Assembly: GCF_001013905.1 (NCBI RefSeq)
Contig: NZ_LN831790.1
Location: 7,392,001 to 7,456,000, forward strand
Length of the DNA: 64,000 bases
Origin: Streptomyces leeuwenhoekii
GTDB taxonomy: Bacteria; Actinomycetota; Actinomycetes; Streptomycetales; Streptomycetaceae
Direction: 5' to 3'
The notes beneath the pieces are model-generated. The model was not told the DNA's origin and did not search any database. It saw only the letters and a list, made by a program, of their open reading frames with translations. Every line of letters begins with the position of its first letter. The first letter of the stretch is position 1. A program made the translations under genes and the position numbers. Shown piece after piece: positions 30,882-39,115 of the stretch.

Positions 30882-32105
30882 TCACTCGGGTACGCGGTGG
30901 CCTTCCCTTCTCAGGGGCGTCGGCGCCGCCGGAAGGTCCCTCCCGCCCGGCCCCGGCCGGTGCCGCCCGAAGCGCCGCACCAGCGGGGTCTCCACGCACC
31001 GGTACAGGACGAAGGAGGCCGCCAGCGCCACCATGAGCAGGGCGAGCACCAGGAGCGCGCCGGTCGTCAGGGAGAACGTCCGGGTCGGCCCGATCAGCTC
31101 GGCAGCGGTCATGATGACGATCCAGTGGACCATGTAGAACGCGAAGGAGAGCTCGCCCAGGTACACCATCGCCGGCCTGCGGAACACCGAGGCGGTGCGC
31201 TCCCGGTCCGCGACCGCGGCGGCGGCGATGAGGGGCGCCGTCCACACGGTCGCCAACCCCGCCGTGCCCGCCAGGTACGGCAGATACAGGGCGATCACAT
31301 ATCCGGCGACGGCCAGGGCGAAGGCCGGGACCAGACCGATCCTCGGCCACCGGCCCGCTGCCACGATCCTGGCCAGGAGGATGCCCAGGACGAATTCGAG
31401 CGCGCGGACCGGCGGGAAGAAGTACACGAACCACACCTGGGTGAAGGACACCTCTCCGGACACGGAGAAGGCCACCAGCCGGGGCTGGTCGGTCACCACG
31501 TACGTGGCGACGAGGAACATGCCCGCGATGAGCACGAGCACCGCCCCGGCCGCCGGCCACAGCCACTCCACGCGTATCCGGCGCACGAGCGGCAGCAGGG
31601 CGGGGAAGGCCAGGTAGAAGAAGAACTCGCACGCCAGCGACCAGGCCACCCCGTTGACGGCCGAGCTGGTCTGGATGCTGGGGAACCACGCCTGCTGCAA
31701 GGTCAGCGAGGCGAGCCAGTCGACCGCCCGGGTCGGCCGGGCCGTGCTCAGCACCAGGATGGCCGCCAGGCCGAAGGTGACCAGGTGCATGGGGCCGATC
31801 TTCACCAGACGGCGGCGCCAGAAGGACCGCGCCGTGTCGTCGGAACGCGCGGTCCAGGTGAGTACGAATCCGCTCAGGATGAAGAAGAAGCCGACCCCGT
31901 AAGAGCCCGAAAGGGCAAATGCCTCCCGCAGTTCCTTCCCCGCGTCGCCGGGAATGAGCTGGGTGTACCAGACGACGTGCGTGGCGAATACCATGAGGGC
32001 CGCCACGAATCGCAGTCCCGTCAAGGACGGCAGCCGGGACGGGACCGCCTGCGCCGGTGCGTACGTACGGCCCACGTCGCTCGGGCCTGTTCCCTGGGTC
32101 ACCAT
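30882..32105 (-). CDS. Membrane acyltransferase, acyltransferase-3 (OafA/YrhL) family
   Basis: This 407-residue protein has about ten hydrophobic segments. The family hallmarks are RLPSLTGLRFVAALMVFATH at about 23-43 (the conserved arginine and histidine), then GYGVGFFFILSGFVLTW and the Arg-rich RSFWRRRLVKIGP loop. Family members move acyl groups onto sugars, lipids or natural products at the membrane, as in macrolide 4''-O-acylation. ATG 32105 begins the family motif at the right distance; GTG 32102 is an alternative, and neither has a strong ribosome site. The gene stands alone behind control region copy 2, so it is probably controlled together with the PKS regulator and may modify the polyketide. 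Its substrate is not predictable. Confidence 0.88.
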   Translation of the reverse strand: MVTQGTGPSDVGRTYAPAQAVPSRLPSLTGLRFVAALMVFATHVVWYTQLIPGDAGKELREAFALSGSYGVGFFFILSGFVLTWTARSDDTARSFWRRRLVKIGPMHLVTFGLAAILVLSTARPTRAVDWLASLTLQQAWFPSIQTSSAVNGVAWSLACEFFFYLAFPALLPLVRRIRVEWLWPAAGAVLVLIAGMFLVATYVVTDQPRLVAFSVSGEVSFTQVWFVYFFPPVRALEFVLGILLARIVAAGRWPRIGLVPAFALAVAGYVIALYLPYLAGTAGLATVWTAPLIAAAAVADRERTASVFRRPAMVYLGELSFAFYMVHWIVIMTAAELIGPTRTFSLTTGALLVLALLMVALAASFVLYRCVETPLVRRFGRHRPGPGGRDLPAAPTPLRREGHRVPE

Positions 32106-32124
32106 GTGATCACCAGGGCCGGTG

Positions 32125-32290
32125 TGATTCCTGATTGCGCGGAAAGGGCAGCGCGCGATATCGGATAGCCTGACAACGAGCAGCCTCCGTACTGGAAAGC
32201 GGACGCGACTGGGGGTCGGCAGGCTATCCGCGGTTCGCCCCGCGGCGGGTAATTGCCCGGTAACCGCGCCCTCATGGCGCCATTACCGGG
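32125..32290 (-). promoter_or_regulatory. Control region copy 2, upstream of the O-acyltransferase gene
   Basis: This is the second copy of the cluster control region, occupying most of the 326-base gap 32106-32431. It carries the same 57-base block (32157-32213), the direct GGGTAATTG CCCGGTAAC elements at 32247-32264 and the inverted ATTACCGGG at 32282-32290, in the same order and spacing relative to the minus-strand gene as in copy 1. Nothing else is recognisable between 32291 and 32431. Confidence 0.65.
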
Positions 32291-32431
32291 TGGTGAGCGC
32301 GAGCGGGGGAGGCGGACCGGCACCGGGCCCGGGCGGGAGCCGGTGCGGCGCCGGGGCGGCCAGGCAGGCCCGAGGGGGACAGCCGCCCCGCGGTGTTCGG
32401 GTGTCCGCCCGGCGGGCCGTACCCTCCGTGC

Positions 32432-32980
32432 TCAGCCGGCGTCCAGTCCCATCGTGCGGAGCTTCGGCTCGATGACCACCCGGCAGTACGGCTGGGCAGG
32501 GTTCTTGCCGTAGAAGTCCTGCTGCTCCGGGTCCGCCTCGAAGAACTGCTGGTAGGGCCGGAGGTCGGTCACGATGTCCTTGCCGATGTCCCGCCGCACC
32601 CGGCGCATGACCTGTTCGGAACGCACCCGCTGGTCCTCGTCGGCGTAGAAGATCGTCGAGTGGTAGACGGTCCCGTGGTCCGCGCCGCTCTGGTTCGGCG
32701 TGGTCGGGTCGTGGCTCTGGAAGAAGAGGGCCAGGATCTCCTCCAAGGAGATGTCGTCCGGCCGGAAGGTGACCTGTACCGCCTCGACGAATTTCTGCGG
32801 GTTGAGCCCGTAGCGCTGGTACGCCTCGTAGTCGGGCGGGGGCCCGTGGTCCCCGGCGAATCCCACGACGCTCGAGGTGATACCGGGAGTTCGGCGTGCC
32901 ACCGCGTCAAAGGACCAGAAACAACCCGGGCCGAGCGTCAGAGTCTCTGTTCCCTCGTTCACGGACTGTGCGTCGGTCAT
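32432..32980 (-). CDS. msrA: Peptide-methionine (S)-S-oxide reductase MsrA
   Basis: This 182-residue enzyme reduces methionine-S-sulfoxide in proteins using thioredoxin. The catalytic Cys20 lies in the family motif GPGCFW, followed by the typical FDAVARRTPGITSSVVGFAG, NPQKFVEAVQVTFRPDDIS, LALFFQSHDPTTPNQSGADHGTVY and a C-terminal QPYCRVVI with a possible resolving cysteine. ATG 32980 is preferred to ATG 32989 because GGAG lies at a workable distance. The gene stands between the O-acyltransferase promoter and the AT-ER remnant and is probably a bystander, or arrived with the recombination that truncated the neighbour. Confidence 0.93.
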   Translation of the reverse strand: MTDAQSVNEGTETLTLGPGCFWSFDAVARRTPGITSSVVGFAGDHGPPPDYEAYQRYGLNPQKFVEAVQVTFRPDDISLEEILALFFQSHDPTTPNQSGADHGTVYHSTIFYADEDQRVRSEQVMRRVRRDIGKDIVTDLRPYQQFFEADPEQQDFYGKNPAQPYCRVVIEPKLRTMGLDAG

Positions 32981-33129
32981 CGGAACCATCTCCAGACTCT
33001 CGTCCGCATGGTGCGCCCGATCGTAGCAGCGGTGAACCGGTTCAGCCGGTGGGAAGGAAACACCGAGCGGGCCCCGGCCGTCACGCGGGCCGCAGCGGTA
33101 GGGTGCGGCGGGCACGGAAAGGACACCCG

Positions 33130-34957
33130 CCGTACCGTCCGGGGCGCGCCGAGCAGCTCGACGCCACCTGCGCCGCCTTCGACGCGGCCGGCGCCCGCAC
33201 GGTCCGGCTCCATGTCAGCGCGCCCCTGCACTCCCGGTACATGCGCGGCGCGGCCGAGGAGTTCGCGCGCTTCCTCGACGGCTTCACCCTGCGGCCGCCG
33301 CGGATCCCGGTGCTGGCCAACGTCGATGCCCTGCCCTACACCGCGGACAGCCTGAAGGAGCGCCTGGCGGCGCAGATCGCCTCGCCGGTCCGCTGGACCG
33401 AGACCGTCCGCAGACTGGTGGGCCACGGCGACTTCGCCTTCGTCGAACTGGGCCCCGGCCAGGTGCTCACCAAGCTGGTCGCCCGCATCAGGGCGGCGGC
33501 CGAGCCGATCCCGTCCACCGCACCGGCCTCCGCCACCGCACCGGCCTCCGCCACCGCACCGGCCTCGCCCGCCGCCGTCCCGGCCTCGCCCGCCGCCGTC
33601 CCGGCACCTCCCGCCACCGTCCCGGCACCTCCCGCCACCGTCCCGGCGCCCCCCGCCGCCGGGGTCCCGGAGGGCCGCCGCGAGCGCGCGATCGACGCCG
33701 AATCGCTCGGCCCCCGCACCTTCCGCGAGCGGTACGGGCTGCGCCGCGCCTATCTGCTGGGGTCCCTCTACGGCGGTGTGTCCGCCCCGGAGATGCTGCG
33801 GTCGGCGGCCAAGGCGGGCCTATTCGGCTTCCTCGGCGCCGGCGGGCTCAGCGTGGACGAGACGGAACGCCACCTGCGCGCCCTGACCGACGACCTGGGC
33901 CTCGGCGGCTCCTTCGGCGTCAACGTGCTCTACCGGCACGGAGCGCCGGAACAGGAGGCGGCACTGGTCGATCTGCTGCTGCGGCGCGGGGTCGGCCTCG
34001 TCGAGGCGTCCGGCTTCCCCATGATGACCGAAGGGCTGGTCCGCTTCCGGCTCAAGGGCGGCCGCATCCTGGCGAAGGTGTCCAGGACCGACGTCGCGGC
34101 CGAGTTCCTCGCACCCCCGCCGACGGCCCTCGTCGAGCGACTGCTCGCGGCGGGCGCGGTGACCGAGGCCGGGGCACGGGCCGCGGCGGGCCGGCCATGG
34201 CGGACGACCTCTGCGTCGAAGCGGCCGGCGGCTGGCTGCACACCACCGCGGATGCGCTGACGCCCTTTCCGCCGTGCTGCGGCTGCGGGACGAGACCGCC
34301 CTGTCCGGCCACCGGGTGCACGTCGGATGCGCCGGCGGCATCGGCACCCCGGAGGCGGCCGCCGCGGCGTTCCTGCTCGGAGCCGACTTCGTGACGACCG
34401 GCTCGGTCAACCAGTGCACCGTCGAGGCCGCCACCAGCGACGCCGTCGAGGACCTCCTGCAAGAGGCCGGCGAGTACGACATCGACACCGCCCCCTGGGG
34501 CGAGATGTTCGAACTCGGGGTGCGGGCGCGCTACCTCGAGCGCGGACTGTTCTTCCCCGCCCGCGCCTCCAGGCTCTACGAGCTGTGGCGCCGGCACCCC
34601 TCCCTCGACGCGTTCGACGACGACACCCGCGCCCAGGTGCTCGACCGCTACCTGGGCGGCGAGCCGCCGCTGCCCGTGCCCCCCGACGCGGGGCCCCGGG
34701 CGGAACTGGCCGCCCTGCTCCGCCGCTACTTCGAGCGGGGCTTCCGCCTGGCGGTGACGGGCGACGAGCGGTCCAGGGTCGACTACCTGATCCACTGCGG
34801 CCCGGCGATGGGCGCGTTCAACCAGACGGTCGCCAGCTCGGACCTGCGCGACTGGCGGGCCCGGACGGTCGCGGCGGTCGCCGACACCCTCATGGACGGC
34901 GCGGCGGCCCACGTCACCGGCCGGCTGAGGAGCCTGCACGAGACCCGGAACGAGTGA
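33130..34957 (+). pseudogene. Remnant of a trans-acting AT-enoylreductase (PfaD/PksE-type) gene
   Basis: The first readable part is the C-terminal third of an AT: RAEQLDATCAAFDAAGARTV, LHVSAPLHSRYM, SPVRWTETVRRL and FVELGPGQVLTKLVARI, the consensus of discrete ATs of trans-AT PKSs. The catalytic GHSxGE half is absent. A proline/alanine linker follows, then a PfaD-type FMN enoylreductase: RYGLRRAYLLGSLYGGVSA, LGGSFGVNVLY and VRFRLKGGRILAKVSRTD. The frame is lost near 34195, continues in a second frame as ADDLCVEAAGGWLHTTADAL, and shifts again near 34260 to VLRLRDETALSGHRVHVGC, AGGIGTPEAA, TTGSVNQ and GEMFELGVRARYLERG up to the stop at 34957. Each shift is equivalent to loss of one base. The gene cannot make a working AT or ER. 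Confidence 0.85.
33515..33660 (+). repeat. 18-21 bp minisatellite encoding a Pro/Ala linker
   Basis: Inside the AT-ER remnant, GCCTCCGCCACCGCACCG repeats about three times, followed by about two 21-base units built on CCCGCCGCCGTCCCGGCCTC and two to three on CCACCGTCCCGGCACCTCCC. It translates to TAPASA/AVPASPA/TVPAPPA repeats joining the AT and ER parts. Confidence 0.75.
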
Positions 34958-35064
34958 CCACCGCCCCGGCGGGCGACACGCCCCCGCCGCGCCCCGCCCC
35001 GGCCACGTCCCCGCCCGCACGCGACACCCGGCGCGTGCGCGGACCCGCCTGACAGGAGTGCACC

Positions 35065-36288
35065 ATGACCACCGAGACGCCCAGCGAGCCCTTGATCTTC
35101 AACCCGTTCACCCCGGACTTCATGAACGACCCCAACCCGCACTACGCGGAGCTGCGCAGGCATGTGCCGGTGCACGAGCACCCGGGCGGCTTCTGGATGC
35201 TGTCCCGCTACGAGGACGCGTCCGCGCTGATGCGCTCCGGGCTCTCCGTCGAGCAGCGCCATGTCGCCCCGGGGCCGTTCCGCGACGCGTACGCGAAGGC
35301 CGGCGTCACGGACCAGCCGAGGCCGAAGGGGCTCGCCCTGCTGGACCGCGACGCACCCGACCACACCCGGCTGCGCAAGCTGGTCACCATGGCGTTCACC
35401 GCGCGCGCCGTCAACGCGATGGAGGGGGAGATCCGCTCCCTCGTCGACGAGGCACTGGACCGGATCGCCGCGGACGGCGGCGGGGACCTGGTCGAAGCGC
35501 TCGCCTTCCCGCTGCCGTTCACCGTGATCTCGCGGATGCTCGGCATGCCCCCGACCGACACCGTGCGCATGCGCACGCTCACCCACACCCTGATGCGCTC
35601 GGTGGAACCCACCACCGACCCCGAGGTGATGAGGGCCGTCGAGGCGGCCGACGCCGAACTGTTCGACATCGTCGGCGAAGCCGTCGACTGGAAGCGGCAG
35701 AACCCGGCCGACGACCTGCTCACCGCCCTCATCACCGCCGAGGACCACGGCGACGTCCTCAGCCGGGACGAACTGATCGCCCAGGTCACCATGTTGTACG
35801 TGGCGGGACACGAGACGACCGTGAACCTGATATCGGGCGGCACCCTCGCCCTGCTGCGCAACCCCGGCCAACTGCGGCTGCTGCGCGACAAGCCCGAGCT
35901 GGAGCAGAACGCGATCGAGGAACTGCTCCGCTACGACGCCCCCGTGCACAACAGCCGGCGCATCACCGCGGAGCCCTACGAGGTGGGCGGCCACGAGATC
36001 CCGCCCGGCTCGTTCATCCTCGCCAACCTGGCCGGGGCCAACCGCGACGAGTCGTACTTCGGTCCGGACGCGGAGGAGCTCCGGCTGGACCGGGAGAACG
36101 CGCGCCGCCACGTCTCCTTCGGCGGCGGCATGCACCTGTGCCTCGGCGCGGCGCTGGCCCGGATCGAGGGCAGGGTGGCCATCGGCGGGCTGGTGCGGCG
36201 CTTCCCCGGCCTGGAACTGGCCGGCGAGGTCGAGTGGAACGGCCTGCTCAGCCTGCGCGGGGCGGCACGGCTGCCCGTTCGGGTGTGA
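35065..36288 (+). CDS. Cytochrome P450 (class I bacterial type)
   Basis: This 407-residue soluble P450 is complete. The I-helix oxygen-binding motif AGHETT is at 247-252, the ExxR motif is in EELLRYDAPVHNSRR, and the heme ligand Cys359 is in FGGGMHLCLGAALAR. Length and the NPFTPDFMNDPNPHYAELR start match actinobacterial biosynthetic P450s, which hydroxylate or epoxidise small molecules using ferredoxin electrons; no ferredoxin gene is nearby. ATG 35065 follows a CAGGAG site. It lies 107 bases after the AT-ER remnant and before a second, truncated P450, so it may be a survivor of a lost cluster or a tailoring enzyme of the current one. Confidence 0.95.
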   Translation: MTTETPSEPLIFNPFTPDFMNDPNPHYAELRRHVPVHEHPGGFWMLSRYEDASALMRSGLSVEQRHVAPGPFRDAYAKAGVTDQPRPKGLALLDRDAPDHTRLRKLVTMAFTARAVNAMEGEIRSLVDEALDRIAADGGGDLVEALAFPLPFTVISRMLGMPPTDTVRMRTLTHTLMRSVEPTTDPEVMRAVEAADAELFDIVGEAVDWKRQNPADDLLTALITAEDHGDVLSRDELIAQVTMLYVAGHETTVNLISGGTLALLRNPGQLRLLRDKPELEQNAIEELLRYDAPVHNSRRITAEPYEVGGHEIPPGSFILANLAGANRDESYFGPDAEELRLDRENARRHVSFGGGMHLCLGAALARIEGRVAIGGLVRRFPGLELAGEVEWNGLLSLRGAARLPVRV

Positions 36289-36431
36289 GCCGCGGCGCCA
36301 CCGGCGCACACCCGAGGGGGGCCGCCGGGCCCCCTCCGGACCCCGCCCACCCGGACGGCGAGAGCCCGGTCCGGGCGACGGCACGGACAGCGAAGCACGG
36401 ACAACGGCAGTGACGAAGAACGGATCGTGCG

Positions 36432-36620
36432 ATGACGAGCGTTGACCACAGCACCGCGAGCACCGTCGCGGACCTCCCGGTCGCCGAGCGGCGGGACGAC
36501 GCGTGGCGGACCCTGAGCGCCCGGGGAGAGGTGGTGCCCCTGGCGGACGGCCTCGCGGTGACCATCCTCGCCGTCGTCAAGGCGGTGCTCCGGGAGCCGG
36601 GCCGGTTCTCCATCCTGACG
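36432..36620 (+). pseudogene. N-terminal fragment of a second cytochrome P450
   Basis: From ATG 36432 the frame reads about 60 residues, including VAERRDDAWRTLSARGEVVP and VKAVLREPGRFS, which match the first 60 residues of many actinobacterial P450s. At about 36620 similarity stops. The frame goes on only as the antisense of the next gene, whose sense reading (GFRVARS, the normal end of the FGE family) begins exactly there. The I-helix, ExxR and heme regions are missing, so it is a broken gene cut by a deletion or recombination. Confidence 0.75.
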
Positions 36621-37281
36621 AGCGGGCCACGCGGAACCCCACGTCGTCGATGCGGAAGGAGGGGTGGCTGCGCCGCCGCACCGAGGCCCGGCAACTCCAG
36701 TGCTCGTCGGACCAGCCTCCGCCCCGCAGCGCCCGATAGGTGCCGTAGACCTCGGCGTCGTAGAGGTCCCAGCACCAGTCCCACACATTGCCCAGCATGT
36801 CGTACAGGCCCCAGGCGTTGGGCCGCCTGCCGCCGACGGGACGCACCCGCCCGTCCGCGTTGCCCCGGTACCAGGCGATCTCGTCGAGCGGGCCGTACCG
36901 AGGGCCGGTGGTGCCCGCACGGCAGGCGTGCTCCCACTCGGCTTCCGTCGGCAGCCGGTACCCGTCGGCCGAGGTGTCCCAGGCGGCCACCCCGGCATCG
37001 GGACGCAGCTCGTAGGCGGGCGTCAGCCCCGCAAGCCGGGACAGGTCGTTGCAGAACCGGACCGCGTCCCACCACGAGACCTCTTCGACCGGCAGCCGGT
37101 CGCCTCGGGCGGTGCTCGGCCGCAGGCCGGTGATCCGCTCGTACGACGCCTGGGTGACCGGGTACGCCGCCATCTCGAACGGCGCCACCTCGACCTGCCA
37201 GCTCCGCCGCGTGCGCCGGTCCGACAGCGTCACCCGCCCCGGCGGCACCGTGACCGTCTCGATTCCCGCGCCCCTGTCCAC
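36577..37281 (-). CDS. Formylglycine-generating enzyme-like (SUMF1 domain) protein
   Basis: This 234-residue protein belongs to the FGE-sulfatase family: VEVAPFEMAAYPVTQASYERI, PVEEVSWWDAVRFCNDLSRLAGL, RLPTEAEWEHACRAGT, the N-W-G-L-YDMLGNVWDWCWD core, LRGGGW and DVGFRVARS. True FGEs carry two active-site cysteines five residues apart (CxxxxC). Here Cys197 is kept (SCRASV) but the second position is Arg202, so sulfatase activation is doubtful. The domain may serve another oxidation or be non-catalytic. GTG 37281 is the only reasonable start. The last 15 residues are read from the antisense of the P450 fragment, so the native C-terminus was replaced at the junction. No sulfatase is nearby. Confidence 0.82.
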   Translation of the reverse strand: MDRGAGIETVTVPPGRVTLSDRRTRRSWQVEVAPFEMAAYPVTQASYERITGLRPSTARGDRLPVEEVSWWDAVRFCNDLSRLAGLTPAYELRPDAGVAAWDTSADGYRLPTEAEWEHACRAGTTGPRYGPLDEIAWYRGNADGRVRPVGGRRPNAWGLYDMLGNVWDWCWDLYDAEVYGTYRALRGGGWSDEHWSCRASVRRRSHPSFRIDDVGFRVARSSGWRTGPAPGAPP

Positions 37282-37349
37282 GACGGACCACCCTAGCGGC
37301 CGTCACCATACCGGTGGCTGACGGGCCGTCGGCCCGCCGATGGATATCG

Positions 37350-37378
37350 GTCCATAAACCGGTCTAGCCATAGCTTGG
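37350..37378 (+). promoter_or_regulatory. Possible DasR-like operator upstream of the orphan binding protein
   Basis: ACCGGTCTAGCCATAG at 37358-37373 resembles the Streptomyces dre consensus ACTGGTCTAGACCACT over its left two thirds. It lies about 175 bases before the sugar-binding lipoprotein gene. The right half is poor, so this is only a candidate. The rest of 37282-37545 has no recognisable gene. Confidence 0.25.
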
Positions 37379-37545
37379 GGACACTGATCCCTTCTCCAAA
37401 CCCAGACAGACGGGGGTGCGGAGCGCCCGCTGGTAACGATTGGGCATCACGGCGGAAATCTCAGCTTCACCGGTTAATCACCGGCTGACATAGTGCCGAC
37501 ATCTCACCCGCAGAGCTGAGCAGCATTCCTGAAGGAGCTGGGCAC

Positions 37546-38865
37546 ATGGGGAAGAGGAAGGCGCTCACCGGAGCGCTTCTGGCCACCGCGATCCTGACCG
37601 TCGCGGGATGCAGCGGCGCGGGCACGGCCTCCGGCGAGACCGCCAAGGCGCCCGCCGATCCCGCCGACGCCACGGGCACCATCAAGGTCCTGACATCGCG
37701 CACCGACCTCGTCCAGGACGGGACGATGGACGAGTACGCCGCCGAGTTCAACAAGATCCACCCCAAGGTGAAGGTGAAGTTCGAGGCCCTCACCGACTAC
37801 GAGGGGGAGGTCAAGATCCGAATGAACACCGACGACTACGGCGACGTCCTGATGATCCCCGGTGTCGTCACCAAGAACGACTACCCGAAGTTCTTCGCGC
37901 CCCTGGGCACCGCCGAGGAGATGCGTGCCGAGTACCGCTTCAGCGACAGCACCGAGGTCGGCGGCAAGGTCTACGGCATCGCCCAGTTCGGCGCGGCCAA
38001 CGGCTTCGTCTACAACAAGGCCGTGTGGAAGAAGGCCGGCATCACCGGGTGGCCGGCCTCGCCCGAGGAGTTCCTCGACGACCTGCGGACGATCGAGGCC
38101 AGGACGGACTCCCTGCCGTACTACACGAACTTCAAGGACGCCTGGCCGCTGACCGGCTGGACCAACAACGTCGGCTCGGCCGGATGCGACGCCGAGGCCA
38201 ACAACAAGCTCGCCGGGGCGGTCTCCCCCTGGAAGCGGGGCGGCGATCTGCGACTGATCGACACGCTCCTGTACGACATCGTCAAGGAGGGGCTCTCCGA
38301 GAAGGACCCCAGCACCACCAACTGGGAAGCCTCCAAGGGAATGATCGCCAAGGGGGAGATCGCCACCATGCAACTGGGCTCCTGGGCCATCAAGCAGATG
38401 CGGGAGGCCGCGGAGAAGGCCGGCACCGACCCCGACGAGATCGGGTACATGCCGTTTCCCGTGCAGAAGGACGGCAAGTTCTGCACCATGGTCGCCAGCG
38501 ACTACCAGCAGGCGGTCAGCATCCACTCCGAGCACAAGGCCGCTGCCCGGGCCTGGATCGACTGGTTCACGAACGAGTCGGGCTACTCGGAGAACGAGGG
38601 AGCCGTGCCCGCGGTGAAGACCTCTCCCATGCCGAGCACGCTCAAGGACCTGGTTGACAACGATGTCGTCTTCGTGGAGCGCTCCGATGCGAAGGCCGCC
38701 CAGGTCAACGCGATCGACAACGCGGCGGAGATCGGCCTGAACAAGCCCGATTACCGCCAGCAGTTGATCGACCTCGCGCGGGGCGCGCGCAAGGGTGGCC
38801 TGGACGACTTCTTCGCGGACCTCGACAAGAGGTGGAACGAGGCGGCCGCGACGGCCGGGTCCTGA
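37546..38865 (+). CDS. ABC transporter extracellular solute-binding lipoprotein
   Basis: This 439-residue lipoprotein has a signal peptide with lipobox TVAGC (lipidated cysteine at about 22). It has the fold of family 1 sugar-binding proteins: GTIKVLTSRTD, DGTMDEYAAEFNKIHPKVKVKFE, YGIAQFGAANGFVYNKAVWKKAGI, and a Trp-rich centre (PLTGWTNNVG). It captures an unknown, probably oligosaccharide, ligand outside the cell. ATG 37546 is preceded by AAGGAG. No permease or ATPase gene follows, so it must use transporter parts encoded elsewhere. A terminator at 38903 confirms that it is transcribed alone. Confidence 0.92.
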   Translation: MGKRKALTGALLATAILTVAGCSGAGTASGETAKAPADPADATGTIKVLTSRTDLVQDGTMDEYAAEFNKIHPKVKVKFEALTDYEGEVKIRMNTDDYGDVLMIPGVVTKNDYPKFFAPLGTAEEMRAEYRFSDSTEVGGKVYGIAQFGAANGFVYNKAVWKKAGITGWPASPEEFLDDLRTIEARTDSLPYYTNFKDAWPLTGWTNNVGSAGCDAEANNKLAGAVSPWKRGGDLRLIDTLLYDIVKEGLSEKDPSTTNWEASKGMIAKGEIATMQLGSWAIKQMREAAEKAGTDPDEIGYMPFPVQKDGKFCTMVASDYQQAVSIHSEHKAAARAWIDWFTNESGYSENEGAVPAVKTSPMPSTLKDLVDNDVVFVERSDAKAAQVNAIDNAAEIGLNKPDYRQQLIDLARGARKGGLDDFFADLDKRWNEAAATAGS

Positions 38866-38902
38866 GCGGCGGCCGGCCCCGGCCCCGGCCGCATGGCTTA
38901 CC

Positions 38903-38948
38903 GCCCGTCGGCCACCGGCGGACCACACGAGGCCGGTGGCCGACGGGC
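38903..38948 (+). terminator. 17-bp stem terminator after the binding-protein gene
   Basis: GCCCGTCGGCCACCGGC (38903-38919) pairs perfectly with GCCGGTGGCCGACGGGC (38932-38948). The gap 38866-39115 otherwise contains nothing recognisable. Confidence 0.75.
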
Positions 38949-39115
38949 ACCACCGGCCGTGCAGCGGTTGCGCCGTCCGGCGGCGGGCCTTCATCCCTGC
39001 GGGGCATCGTGCCGGGGGGACCGGCCGTGTCTCCGTGTCGATGATCCGACCAACGCCGGGCGGCTGCCACACTCGCGTTCGATCATGCAGCGCCGGCCGG
39101 CGAGGGAGTCGACAC

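Noticed and set aside
32896..33130. Upstream extension of the AT-ER remnant into the MsrA leader
   Set aside because: The frame is open, but the translation shows no AT similarity until about 33145.
36620..37133. Continuation of the second P450 frame beyond 36620
   Set aside because: It is the antisense of the FGE-like gene and carries no P450 motif.
38795..39115. Longer start for the amidase-like protein
   Set aside because: The extension covers the terminator and end of the preceding gene; GTG 39116 has a ribosome site and a plausible signal peptide.
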